Positions 25,877 through 34,354 of a DNA stretch of 64,000 bases are shown one piece after another. Origin of the DNA: Candidatus Nitrosopumilus sp. SW (lineage in GTDB: Archaea; Thermoproteota; Nitrososphaeria; Nitrososphaerales; Nitrosopumilaceae); NCBI RefSeq assembly GCF_006740685.1, contig NZ_CP035425.1, positions 163,687 through 227,686 of the forward strand. Reading direction: 5' to 3'. Under the pieces are notes generated by a model. That model had not been told where the DNA came from. It saw only the letters and a program-made list of their open reading frames with translations, and ran no database searches. Numbering within the stretch: the first letter of the stretch is position 1; every line of letters starts with the position of its first letter. The position numbers were made by a program, and so were the translations under genes.

Positions 25877-26206
25877 TTAGAAGTCAGCACGTTGCATTTT
25901 GGAACCACATCGAGGACAAGAGCCACCTTTGTGTTTATTGTTACATACAAGACATACGTAACGTACACCACCAGAGCCACCTTGTGAACCCATTCCAAAG
26001 AATCCACCACCTCCAGTGCCAGAATCGCTACCACCATAACCGCCTCTCATACGATTCATGTATCGTCTTCTCAAAATTAATGGAAATGCGATAAATATTG
26101 CAAGTGCAGCTCCCAATCCATACGGAAATGGCAATACCATCTGAAGTCCAATACTGATAGCTAATGAAGCAAATAAGAATATCAAATAAGTTTTGTAATT
26201 AAACAA
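25877..26206 (-). CDS. Membrane protein with C-terminal zinc ribbon
   Basis: A 109-residue protein with two adjacent hydrophobic segments (LIFLFASLAISIGLQMVL and LGAALAIFIAFPLIL), a glycine-rich linker (GGYGGSDSGTGGGGFFG) and a C-terminal zinc ribbon with CLVC and CPRC. The ribbon is probably cytoplasmic. It stands between a JAMM gene and a hypothetical gene on one strand. Function unknown. Confidence 0.75.
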   Translation of the reverse strand: MFNYKTYLIFLFASLAISIGLQMVLPFPYGLGAALAIFIAFPLILRRRYMNRMRGGYGGSDSGTGGGGFFGMGSQGGSGGVRYVCLVCNNKHKGGSCPRCGSKMQRADF

Positions 26207-26280
26207 TTCATAGAAAGTACCTTCAAAAAGGTTATAAAGTTTTGTTAGTTTTTTTAAAATTCCACTATAATTTTGAAGAA

Positions 26281-26679
26281 TTATTTTATTGAAAGAGGGA
26301 TAGAATTTCCCCCACTATCCCAAGCAAAAATAGAATCATCAGTATAAGGAGATTTTACAATCACGGAAACTAATCCAAAGAAATTATTCAAATCAGTAAC
26401 AGAAGGTTCAGCTGAACCACTGGGATGAGAATGAACAATACCAACATAACTCATATCAAAAGGCAAAAAAGAATGAGGGAATCCTGCAAATGTAGGTCCA
26501 GTGTAATTAAATGGTGGAATCACAAGTCCATCGATGTTAATTTCACCATTTTTTGATTTTCCTTTAAGAATCAAGATTCCTTCATTAGGATGTTTCATTT
26601 GGCAATATGAGAGAATGCTATCAAGAACTTCTTTTTGAAGTATGACCTTGCGTTCAAATTTTTTCTTTTTGAATAACAT
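26281..26679 (-). CDS. JAMM/MPN-domain metalloprotease
   Basis: A 132-residue single-domain protein with the JAMM zinc site: Glu33, then HSHPSGSAEPSVTD with His83, His85 and Asp96. Archaeal JAMM proteases remove ubiquitin-like SAMP modifiers; whether this one does is inference. A coiled-coil gene lies upstream with a 31-base gap and both may share one transcript. Confidence 0.88.
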   Translation of the reverse strand: MLFKKKKFERKVILQKEVLDSILSYCQMKHPNEGILILKGKSKNGEINIDGLVIPPFNYTGPTFAGFPHSFLPFDMSYVGIVHSHPSGSAEPSVTDLNNFFGLVSVIVKSPYTDDSIFAWDSGGNSIPLSIK

Positions 26680-26710
26680 GAAAGTTATAAAATTTTAAAC
26701 TAATTTAATT

Positions 26711-27991
26711 TTAAGACATCAAAACAGTATATTTTGTGTTTGAGAATAAACGTAATTTTTTCTCAATTTCAGATACAAGTTTAGGTATATCAGAGTCAAT
26801 TTCATCAACTTCAGCCTGAAATGTTTCAGATTTTAGTTGTAAATCACCCTTATTTTCAGATGCTTTAGTAAATTCAGATTCCAATGATGTTAATTTTTCA
26901 GAGCGTAAAGAATCCAGTTCATCAGACATTTGTTGATATTTTTCAAAATATTTTGAAACCTGAGAGATAAATCCATCCAGAGTCTCCTCAGTTTCAGTAA
27001 TTTGAGACAATGTTTTATCAACATCTTTTACAGATATAGAACCCGAAACGATGCCTTTTCTAACATTTTCTAAAATCAGAATTACAGAATCTTTGTTTTG
27101 AGGAATCAAGATATCAAATGGATTTTCTACTAATTTTGTGAGAATATTTTTTTGGTCTTTATCTAAAGATGATGCATATTCATACCTTCCAAGAGGCCTA
27201 GAAATTTTTGTAAATTGAGAATTAATTTCATCTTTAATTTTTGATTTTTCATTTTCAAACAATTCTAAGGATTTTTTTGATTTCAAATATTTTTTATATT
27301 CATCAGAAGATTTGATTTCTTCAATAGATTTTTCTAAGGAAGAAATATGTTCTTTTGTAGATTCTAATTCATTGTTTGTATCAATGATTTTTTGAGTTTT
27401 TTCCATCTTTGTAGATTTAAGATTATCAATTTTTTTTAATGTGGCAATAATTTCACTAGAAGTTGATTTTGTATTTTCATAGTTTTGAAGAATGTCATGA
27501 ATGTCAGAATGGTTTTGATTCATTACCTCCAGATTATCTTTTAATTGTGTAGCATATTTTTTTGCAAAAATATGAATGACCCTAGTCTGACGTCCTAAAA
27601 CATCGCCTACTTTTTTTAGAATTTGATTTAGAGAATTATCCAGTTTTTTGGCATTGTCAATAGAAGAGACCTCAGGAAGCGAAACAACTCCTTTCTTAAT
27701 CATATTAATTACCTGTTTTTTTCCTCTAACCACAATTATTGCAAGATGTTTATCAATATCATCAACGTTGAGGGTGTCTTTTTCAAGCATTTTTCCAACC
27801 TTAATCAAATCATCAATCAGTGGAGCAGTATTATTTCGAAGATGGTTTATCTCAGAAACTGTTTGAGATTCACGTAGTTTTTCAAGATCAGTGACAATTC
27901 TTTCTACATCATTTAGAGAGATGCTTTTTGTTTGAGGCGTCTCTTCAACAGGTTTTTCTTCTTGTTTCTTTTTCCCCCATCCAAAGACCAT
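26711..27991 (-). CDS. Coiled-coil protein, 426 aa
   Basis: A cytoplasmic protein that opens with MVFGWGKKKQEEKP and then carries long heptad-type helices broken by a central globular part (IFAKKYATQLKDNLEVM, and SRPLGRYEYASSLDKDQKNIL). No signal peptide or membrane helix. A structural or scaffold role is possible. The 31-base gap to the JAMM gene suggests cotranscription. Confidence 0.75.
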   Translation of the reverse strand: MVFGWGKKKQEEKPVEETPQTKSISLNDVERIVTDLEKLRESQTVSEINHLRNNTAPLIDDLIKVGKMLEKDTLNVDDIDKHLAIIVVRGKKQVINMIKKGVVSLPEVSSIDNAKKLDNSLNQILKKVGDVLGRQTRVIHIFAKKYATQLKDNLEVMNQNHSDIHDILQNYENTKSTSSEIIATLKKIDNLKSTKMEKTQKIIDTNNELESTKEHISSLEKSIEEIKSSDEYKKYLKSKKSLELFENEKSKIKDEINSQFTKISRPLGRYEYASSLDKDQKNILTKLVENPFDILIPQNKDSVILILENVRKGIVSGSISVKDVDKTLSQITETEETLDGFISQVSKYFEKYQQMSDELDSLRSEKLTSLESEFTKASENKGDLQLKSETFQAEVDEIDSDIPKLVSEIEKKLRLFSNTKYTVLMS

Positions 27992-28063
27992 TTGATAGTA
28001 TTTGCCAAGGGGGATTAAAAATGGTTGTACAAAATTTAAAACTTACAAGATTTGAGGGCTCAT

Positions 28064-28525
28064 ATGGCAAAAACATTGAAAAAATCATTTCATACAGGCA
28101 CGGTTAAAAAAACAATAAAGATCAAAGCATCAAAAGACAAAGTCTGGAGAAAAGTCAGCAATATTGTTGGCCTTCCAACATGGTTGGTAGATGTAAAAAA
28201 GACAGTGTACCTTTCTAAAAAGAAAAAAGATGTAGGTGCAATAAGATTAATCACATTTGCAGATGGGAATCAAATTGAAGAACATGTTGTAGCATGGAAA
28301 ACAGGGGAATATTTCACATATGTTGCAACCGAAGGATTGCCATTAAGAGCATATGTTGCAACAATATCCATCAAGCCAAAATCAAAAAATCTTGTGGAAT
28401 TAACATGGCAGTCATATATCAACAGCAAAAAAATGTCAGAAAAACAATTCACAGATTTCCTTGTGTTTATGGGGTCATTTTACGATGCATCACTTGAAAA
28501 TCTAAAAGCATTATTAGAAAAATAA
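28064..28525 (+). CDS. SRPBCC/polyketide-cyclase-like protein
   Basis: A 153-residue protein with the START/SRPBCC pattern: IKIKASKDKVWRKVSNIVGLPTWL at the N-terminus and a long C-terminal helix (FTDFLVFMGSFYDASLENLKALL) that closes a hydrophobic pocket. The fold binds lipids or other hydrophobic ligands. The ATG at 28064 is preferred over 28052. The ligand is not known. Confidence 0.75.
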   Translation: MAKTLKKSFHTGTVKKTIKIKASKDKVWRKVSNIVGLPTWLVDVKKTVYLSKKKKDVGAIRLITFADGNQIEEHVVAWKTGEYFTYVATEGLPLRAYVATISIKPKSKNLVELTWQSYINSKKMSEKQFTDFLVFMGSFYDASLENLKALLEK

Positions 28526-28579
28526 CACTAGAATTTTTTTGGGTCAAAATGTAAATACTGTGAAGCAAGAAAAAATAAC

Positions 28580-28921
28580 ATGACAGATATGCGATTTATC
28601 CTAATTGGGATAGGTCTAACTTTTGTGGGATTTTTAGTTTTAGGTGTGATGGGAGGTCAATATCAAGCTGCAACATTTGAGGAAAACGAATTTGGAACTT
28701 GTTACGAATATTTTGAAGATAAACCCCCACAGGAGATTAATTGTTCATTTAAGATAATGGACCAGACAGTATTTTTTGCATTGGTCATAGGATTGCTGGC
28801 AGCAGGGATGATTGCATTGGTTAAAGGTGTCAGGGGAGACTGGGACAGTAAAGTAAAACCAGAAGATATTGTAGGTCCAGGGAATTCACAAAATGAAGAT
28901 TCCGAAGGAAAGCAAGACTAG
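28580..28921 (+). CDS. Small membrane protein with two transmembrane helices
   Basis: A 113-residue protein with helices FILIGIGLTFVGFLVLGVMGG and VFFALVIGLLAAGMIALVKGV, flanking an external loop of about 45 residues that holds two cysteines (GTCYEYF and INCSF), possibly a disulfide. Acidic, polar C-terminal tail. Family not recognised. Confidence 0.7.
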   Translation: MTDMRFILIGIGLTFVGFLVLGVMGGQYQAATFEENEFGTCYEYFEDKPPQEINCSFKIMDQTVFFALVIGLLAAGMIALVKGVRGDWDSKVKPEDIVGPGNSQNEDSEGKQD

Positions 28922-29004
28922 GAATCTTTTTTAGATTTTATTTTTTCATATGCTTCAGGTTCATCTTCTTCTAATCTTTGAAAATATACTTCTTCATAGG
29001 GCAT
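28918..29004 (-). CDS. Possible micro-protein, 28 aa
   Basis: An open frame from ATG to stop encoding an acidic peptide that begins MPYEEVYFQRL. Its stop overlaps the converging membrane-protein stop by 4 bases. Codon use is like that of its neighbours, but the length is too small for certainty. Confidence 0.4.
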   Translation of the reverse strand: MPYEEVYFQRLEEDEPEAYEKIKSKKDS

Positions 29005-29069
29005 TTTTATCAATACATTATATCCAAATTTACTTTTAAGGTTAAGGAATGATTTCTACTTGTCTAGGC

Positions 29070-29447
29070 TCAGGAAGATTCTAGAATTTGTTTCATGTGG
29101 TTGACCATTTCTTCAAGCTCTTCCATCCTTTGATTGAATTGTTCATCAGTTAATTCATCTGGTTTGTTCAGAGTAATCAAAATTTCAGAATAATCTCCAT
29201 TTGAAACAACCCTCATAGGAACATCCCATACAGATTCTTCATCCACATATTGATGGTCTAAAATACCAAGGGACTTGTTTTCATTAAATTTCAGCTTAGA
29301 TTTTCCATGAGGTCCAGTAAATGACCACCATCCATCATCTTGGAATTTTGCATCAGGCATCATTTTACGAGGAAGTTGTAAAATTGCATCAAATGCATCA
29401 CCGGTTTTTTTCTTTACAGTAATGGTGATGGTCCTAGATCTTGACAC
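29070..29447 (-). CDS. SRPBCC-like conserved protein, 125 aa
   Basis: A beta-rich protein with TITITVKKKTGDAFDAILQLPRKMMPDA at the N-terminus and a C-terminal helix (LTDEQFNQRMEELEEMVNHMKQIL). The plan is that of AHA1/START proteins, in which a curved sheet wraps a long helix. The ligand is unknown. It precedes the 58-aa gene on the same strand, 63 bases away. Confidence 0.6.
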   Translation of the reverse strand: MSRSRTITITVKKKTGDAFDAILQLPRKMMPDAKFQDDGWWSFTGPHGKSKLKFNENKSLGILDHQYVDEESVWDVPMRVVSNGDYSEILITLNKPDELTDEQFNQRMEELEEMVNHMKQILESS

Positions 29448-29510
29448 AATTTGAAACCAAGTTAATGATTAAAAAGGATATAGTAGTAATGACACGATTC
29501 AATTTGAAAA

Positions 29511-29687
29511 CTATTTGTTAAGAAATTCTTTAATTTTTTTTAGATTTTCAACATTTGATTCATGAAACATGACCATGGATTCAGCAAGTGAATTTGGGAG
29601 GACAGTTTTGAGATTGTCGACTAGTTCGTCACCACTACGTATCATATTATCAATGAGTTTGTCTATCTCAGTTTTGTCGTCAACCAT
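29511..29687 (-). CDS. Small helical protein, 58 aa
   Basis: A complete short frame, soluble and helical (KTEIDKLIDNMIRSGDELVDNLKTVL). It ends 63 bases ahead of the SRPBCC-like gene and starts 22 bases after the RAM-domain gene, all on one strand, so these genes may form an operon. Function unknown. Confidence 0.6.
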   Translation of the reverse strand: MVDDKTEIDKLIDNMIRSGDELVDNLKTVLPNSLAESMVMFHESNVENLKKIKEFLNK

Positions 29688-29708
29688 CTAAATTAGATTA
29701 ACGTCAAT

Positions 29709-29942
29709 CTAATTATCTTTTTTTATTAGGGTTGCAGTAGAACGAACCTTATCTAATTTTTGAATATTCCAAGATACAATTTCTCGAATTTTCTCAAAAT
29801 TTTCCGCCTGTAATTTGACTAGCATATCATGGGTTCCGATAGTTTCAAAGACATCAACAACCTGTTCAAGTTCTTTGAGTTTTTCAATGATTTCGGCCTC
29901 TGCGCCTAACTCACAATTTAGCATAACGTAAGCATCAGTCAT
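29709..29942 (-). CDS. Stand-alone Lrp/AsnC ligand-binding (RAM) domain protein
   Basis: A 77-residue protein equal to the C-terminal half of Lrp/AsnC regulators, with YVMLNCELGAEAEIIEKL and GTHDMLVKLQAENFEKI as the beta-alpha core. The DNA-binding domain is absent. Such proteins are thought to bind amino acids and to modulate full-length Lrp partners such as the one at 8419. Confidence 0.85.
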   Translation of the reverse strand: MTDAYVMLNCELGAEAEIIEKLKELEQVVDVFETIGTHDMLVKLQAENFEKIREIVSWNIQKLDKVRSTATLIKKDN

Positions 29943-29993
29943 GAATCTAGCAAATAGTATTGATTATTTAAAGATGAATATTTTAGGTAGGGT

Positions 29994-30641
29994 TTACCAG
30001 ATTACATGAACCAAGTCTTGGAGATTTCGTCTTGGTTTTGGGAATTTAGTTTGTTTAGGGTATCCAATACAAAGTACAGAAGAAGGAACCAAATCAGTTC
30101 CAATAACATCCATTACTTTTTGTTCATCAAACATTCCAATCCAAATAGAGCTCAACCCCAAAGCTTGTGCTGCTAATTGAGAGTATCCTGCTGCCAATGT
30201 AGCATCTTGGATAGCAAATTTCTTTAGTACATATTCAGGAAAATCAAATTTTACTCGGGACGGATTTTTACAGAAAATCAACACTACCGGAGCATCAACA
30301 TAAGGTTGATTGTTACATGCTTCAATTAGTTGTTTTTTCTTTTCTGGGCTTTTTACGTAAAAAATTTCAAATCCCTGATAGTTTCCAGCAGTAGGAGCAG
30401 TATCAGCTGCTGCAATAATTTTATCAATTTTCACAGTCTCAACAGGTTTGTCTAAAAATTTTCTTGTAGATCGTCTCTTTGCCATGACAGCAAACAAATC
30501 AGTATCTACAACTTCAGTAGGTCCAGATTTTAAAATAAAATTAATTAATTCATTTCTCACATTAGGATTGGTGGATTCAGGAGTAATTTCAGGTTCATAA
30601 CCCAGAGGATAGGTCTTTTCTTCTTTTATATCAGGAGTCAT
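29994..30641 (-). CDS. Nitroreductase-family FMN oxidoreductase
   Basis: A 215-residue flavoprotein with the family's RRSTRKFLDKPV start (FMN phosphate binding), AADTAPTAGNYQGFEIF, and the closing LCIGYPKQTKFPKPRR. The middle AAGYSQLAAQALGLSSIWIGMF is typical. An N-terminal extension of about 45 residues precedes the domain. Substrates of this family vary widely. Confidence 0.9.
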   Translation of the reverse strand: MTPDIKEEKTYPLGYEPEITPESTNPNVRNELINFILKSGPTEVVDTDLFAVMAKRRSTRKFLDKPVETVKIDKIIAAADTAPTAGNYQGFEIFYVKSPEKKKQLIEACNNQPYVDAPVVLIFCKNPSRVKFDFPEYVLKKFAIQDATLAAGYSQLAAQALGLSSIWIGMFDEQKVMDVIGTDLVPSSVLCIGYPKQTKFPKPRRNLQDLVHVIW

Positions 30642-30679
30642 AAAATAACTAAAAGAAATTAGTATTAAAGAATTTGAAA

Positions 30680-30865
30680 TTATTCCGCTTCAAATTTATC
30701 ACAACCAGAAGTGCAAGGTTTGTTCATAACACCTTCGCATTTTCCAAAGGCATTATGCATGATTCTATGATGACCACAAATTTTACATTTTTCTCTAAAA
30801 TGCAAAATTAATTCATCAGTTGAAAGATAAGAATTTTGAATCTTTGATTCAATATTATCAACCAT
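30680..30865 (-). CDS. Small Cys/His zinc-binding protein, 61 aa
   Basis: The core reads CKICGHHRIMHN followed by CEGVMNKPCTSGC, giving five cysteines and three histidines for one or two metal sites. The ATG at 30865 is preferred over a TTG at 30880. It lies 38 bases upstream of the nitroreductase gene on the same strand. Function unknown. Confidence 0.7.
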   Translation of the reverse strand: MVDNIESKIQNSYLSTDELILHFREKCKICGHHRIMHNAFGKCEGVMNKPCTSGCDKFEAE

Positions 30866-30973
30866 ATTGGTTCTCTTCAAAAAGCACCTTAAAAATTATG
30901 AATATATGTAATAAGTAAACAGCACAAAAACCAAAGCCCAGATTAGAAGAAAAGAAGGACCAAAGTTTAAAAC

Positions 30974-31456
30974 TTAATCTAACTGCAATATTGTTAAAAT
31001 CATACTTGGTATAACAGGTGCTCCGCTAGGTTCAATGCATTCAATTCCTAGCCCTTCATTTAGTTCTTCAACACACATCATAATGTTCAGAGTGTCTCCT
31101 TTGTTCAATTTTGTTAGTACCTGTAAAATGGCAACGTCTTTGACATCAGGATCTTTAATAGTTCGTCTAATGTTAGAGTTCGGAACATCCACATTATTGA
31201 CTCTAAGCCACACATCTACCCATCTTGAAATATTACCAGATTCTTTTGCAATCTGAGGACCTGCAATAATCAAATACATTCCCGTATTGTTAATAGTAAT
31301 TTGTCCTTTGTCAAATGAAATATGATGCTCACCACCATAGGTATCTTCTTGGGTATCTAACTCAATCTCAACTGGTTGTAAGGTAGTCGGTCTTTGAGTT
31401 ACACATGAAGAAAATTGGCCAAATGCTTTTTGAAAAGTGAGATTATTTTTTAACAA
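30974..31456 (-). CDS. C1q/TNF-like jelly-roll protein
   Basis: A 160-residue beta protein. The segments AFGQFSSCVTQ, NNTGMYLIIAGPQIAKE, and especially VDVWLRVNNVDVPNSNIRRTI are the pattern of C1q/TNF-like jelly rolls known from virus and phage structural proteins and from some bacterial proteins. The start is TTG at 31456. There is no signal peptide. It might be a capsid- or fibre-derived domain, but no phage neighbour exists. Confidence 0.6.
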   Translation of the reverse strand: MLKNNLTFQKAFGQFSSCVTQRPTTLQPVEIELDTQEDTYGGEHHISFDKGQITINNTGMYLIIAGPQIAKESGNISRWVDVWLRVNNVDVPNSNIRRTIKDPDVKDVAILQVLTKLNKGDTLNIMMCVEELNEGLGIECIEPSGAPVIPSMILTILQLD

Positions 31457-31557
31457 TCAATTTTACAAAAATTAATTCTATATAACATTATGTTTCACAA
31501 TTTAAAAAAATTATGATATGAAGATATGCTTATATGTATTTAAGAAATTAAATTTTG

Positions 31558-32232
31558 ATGAAAAATATTTTTTTATCATTTGTGATTATTTTATTTTCTA
31601 CAATGATTCTAGCTTCACTTACCATCAATTATGCAGAAGCAAGAGCAGATTTAGAACGTTGTGGTTTTTTTGAAGTCAATGAGAATTGTGATTTATCCGG
31701 ACTGTATCACTTAATTCTTGGAGATGTTATAATTGGAGGAATATTAGGAGCTGTTTTTTTCGTTTTAACTGAAAGAAACAATAGAGCTATTCAAAAGATT
31801 ATCGCATCTGAAAAATCATGGTCAGATGCAAGAAGAGATTTTGCAGTTAGAAATATGAAAGATGCATTAAATACAATCATGTTTATTTCAGGAAGAATCA
31901 AGAAGTTAACTGAAATATATAACAAAAAAGGGGTAACAGATCCAAAAGAGGAAATTAAAGAGAAAATTAAAGATGAAGAAGCAGTTCTTCAGAGATTCTT
32001 ACAAACTGCACGAAATGGATTAATTTATTCTAGTGATGTTTTCGATCCTGTCGTCATGTATCAAATTGAAGGAATGTGTACATTTATCAGTCAAATGTCA
32101 ACAGTTCATGAAGGAGAAAAAATTCTTTTTCCAAAATACAATGATGCAATTCTCAAAATCAAAATTTTATACAAACAACTTCAAACATATAGAAATTTGA
32201 CTCATTCATTTGAAGAATATGTTGAAGAATAG
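31558..32232 (+). CDS. Membrane protein with long cytoplasmic helical domain
   Basis: A 224-residue protein with a signal-like first helix (IFLSFVIILFSTMILASLTI), an external loop holding two cysteines (ERCGFF and ENCDL), a second helix (GDVIIGGILGAVFFVL), and a helical region of about 150 residues. A TATA-like stretch (TATTTAAG) some 25 bases before the ATG at 31558 suggests a leaderless message. Function unknown. Confidence 0.7.
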   Translation: MKNIFLSFVIILFSTMILASLTINYAEARADLERCGFFEVNENCDLSGLYHLILGDVIIGGILGAVFFVLTERNNRAIQKIIASEKSWSDARRDFAVRNMKDALNTIMFISGRIKKLTEIYNKKGVTDPKEEIKEKIKDEEAVLQRFLQTARNGLIYSSDVFDPVVMYQIEGMCTFISQMSTVHEGEKILFPKYNDAILKIKILYKQLQTYRNLTHSFEEYVEE

Positions 32233-32282
32233 TAAATTGTTAACTAGTAATTTTTTGAATAGATTTTAAAGGAAATATTTTA

Positions 32283-32364
32283 CGCCGGGAAAGGGATTCG
32301 AACCCCTGCACGCTTGCACGTAGCCGTTTTCGAGACGGCCGCCTTACCACTTGGCTACCCCGGC
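32283..32364 (-). tRNA. tRNA-Ser(CGA)
   Basis: A complete 82-base type II tRNA without encoded CCA. The acceptor stem pairs GCCGGGG with TCCCGGC, and the anticodon arm GCCGT-CTCGAAA-ACGGC gives anticodon CGA. A long variable arm follows, then the T arm with TTCGAAT. The long variable arm and the anticodon both indicate serine. No intron is seen. Confidence 0.95.
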
Positions 32365-32404
32365 AATTAATATGAAATTTTCTCCATAATAAAGCAAATC
32401 AGAA

Positions 32405-32665
32405 CTAGGATTTTTTATCAATTTCAAATAATTCATCATTGAATCTTTTTTTGATTTGTGTCTTGGTACGATTCCATTCTTCATCAGAAATATTATCAGT
32501 AAAAATAGAATAAAACCCTAAATCTGTTTTCAGAATAGAACAGATTTCCTGTTTTTCAGAATCAGATAAAGGAAAATACGAAGTAATTCTGGAAACAGTA
32601 TTATCAGAAGATTTTATTTCAAATATTTTATCTTCAAGATAGGATGGGAGATTCAGTTTTGACAT
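32405..32665 (-). CDS. Conserved hypothetical protein, 86 aa
   Basis: A small soluble protein with LPSYLEDKIFEIKSS and SDSEKQEICSILKTDLGF. No known motif. It lies between the tRNA gene and fen, which it faces divergently. Confidence 0.6.
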   Translation of the reverse strand: MSKLNLPSYLEDKIFEIKSSDNTVSRITSYFPLSDSEKQEICSILKTDLGFYSIFTDNISDEEWNRTKTQIKKRFNDELFEIDKKS

Positions 32666-32765
32666 AATATATTGTAAATAAAATCAATATTAAAATCGAT
32701 TTTTTCAAAAACCCGATCAGATTAAAAAGACAAACACAAAATAGCATAAAATTTCAACCAAAATC

Positions 32766-33788
32766 ATGGGGTTAAATCTAAAAGATTTAGTTGTCAGAGA
32801 GAAAACAACATTAGAAGCATTTTCAAACAAAGTAATTGCAATTGATGCATACAATGCAATCTATCAATTTTTAGCAAGTATTAGAGGTCCAGATGGATTA
32901 CAATTATCAGATGCAGAAGGCAGGATCACTAGTCATCTTAGTGGATTGTTATACAGAAACGTAAATTTTCTATCACTAGGGATAAAACCAGTTTATGTCT
33001 TTGATGGAAAACCACCATCCCTCAAAACAGCAGAAATTGAGCGTAGAAAACAAATCAAAATGGATGCCACCATAAAATACGAAAAAGCAATTGCAGATGG
33101 AAACATGGAAGACGCCAGAAAATATGCTCAACAAACCACAAGTATGAAAGATGGAATGGTAAAAGAATCAAAACAACTTTTGACATATTTTGGTATTCCA
33201 TATATCGAAGCCCCATCAGAAGGAGAGGCAACTGCAGCTCATCTAACAAACACAGGGCAAGCATATGCTTCTGCAAGTCAAGATTTTGATTCAATTTTAT
33301 GTGGTGCAAAAAGACTAGTCAGGAATTTTACAAACAGTGGTAGAAGAAAGATACCAAACAAAAACACATACATCGATATTGTTCCAGAAATTATTGAAAC
33401 CCAAAAAACATTGGACTCATTAGAATTAACACGTGAAGAATTAATCGATGTGGGAATATTAATTGGGACTGATTTTAATCCCAATGGATTTGAAAGAGTC
33501 GGTCCAAAAACTGCACTTAAAATGATCAAACAATATTCAAGATTAGAAGATATTCCACAAATTCAGGAACAATTAGAAGAAATTGATTTTCAACAAATCA
33601 GAAAAATATTTTTGAATCCCGAAGTTGCAGATGTAAAAGAAATTGTCTTTGAGGATGTAGATTATGAAGGAATGATCAATTATCTTGTAAAAGAAAGGAG
33701 TTTTTCTGAAGACAGAGTAACCTCGACATTAAACAGATTAAAAAAAGCATTGGAAAAGAAAAGTCAAAATCTGGACCAGTGGTTCTGA
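32766..33788 (+). CDS. fen: Flap endonuclease 1
   Basis: Structure-specific 5' nuclease that trims flaps during Okazaki-fragment processing and repair. The 340-residue protein has the N-domain acidic site (AIDAYN, Asp27; VYVFDGKPP) and the I-domain ([12 protein letters not shown] and ASQDFDSIL). It also carries the helix-hairpin-helix region and a C-terminal PCNA-binding box (SQNLDQWF). Full length. Confidence 0.97.
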   Translation: MGLNLKDLVVREKTTLEAFSNKVIAIDAYNAIYQFLASIRGPDGLQLSDAEGRITSHLSGLLYRNVNFLSLGIKPVYVFDGKPPSLKTAEIERRKQIKMDATIKYEKAIADGNMEDARKYAQQTTSMKDGMVKESKQLLTYFGIPYIEAPSEGEATAAHLTNTGQAYASASQDFDSILCGAKRLVRNFTNSGRRKIPNKNTYIDIVPEIIETQKTLDSLELTREELIDVGILIGTDFNPNGFERVGPKTALKMIKQYSRLEDIPQIQEQLEEIDFQQIRKIFLNPEVADVKEIVFEDVDYEGMINYLVKERSFSEDRVTSTLNRLKKALEKKSQNLDQWF

Positions 33789-33829
33789 AAATATTTCAAT
33801 TTAATAACTAGTTCTTACAATTTTAAAAA

Positions 33830-34354
33830 ATGCCGCAAACAGAAGCAAGAAAAACACTCAAAGATGCACCAGTGATGTGGAGAAGAATCAATTCCATAGG
33901 AGCAATACTTGACTGCAATTCCACTTATGCTGCAAACCTAGGATATGCAAAATCAGAGATTTTAGGTAAGACAATATTTGAACACGTGCCCAAAGAAGAG
34001 TGGCAAGACATGAACAATTCCCTCAAAACATGGTTTGAAACAGGAAAAGTAACTGACAGGAAAATCATATTCAAGAGACAAGACGGGAGTACATTTCCAG
34101 GAATGCTACATGCCACAAGCCTATATGATGAAAACAAAAATCTTCTAGGAAGCAATACTGTGATTTTTGACCTTACACAAATGACAGATGAAAAAATAAA
34201 AGAGTATGAACAGTTTTTCAAAGATGCAAATAACAGATTAGATGAAATCAAAGAAAAAGAATACAATGAATTAGACGAAGAATCAAAATCTGAATATGAT
34301 GGACTAAAAGATATGTTTGAGATGTTATCTACAATTGATTTAAAGAAAATTTAA
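33830..34354 (+). CDS. Stand-alone PAS-domain protein
   Basis: A 174-residue protein with one PAS domain (DCNSTYAANLGYAKSEILGKTIFEHVPKE...GNTVIFDLT-like core) and a C-terminal charged helix. No kinase or output domain is attached. The cofactor is unknown. It converges on acetyl-CoA synthetase with a 4-base stop overlap. Confidence 0.85.
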   Translation: MPQTEARKTLKDAPVMWRRINSIGAILDCNSTYAANLGYAKSEILGKTIFEHVPKEEWQDMNNSLKTWFETGKVTDRKIIFKRQDGSTFPGMLHATSLYDENKNLLGSNTVIFDLTQMTDEKIKEYEQFFKDANNRLDEIKEKEYNELDEESKSEYDGLKDMFEMLSTIDLKKI

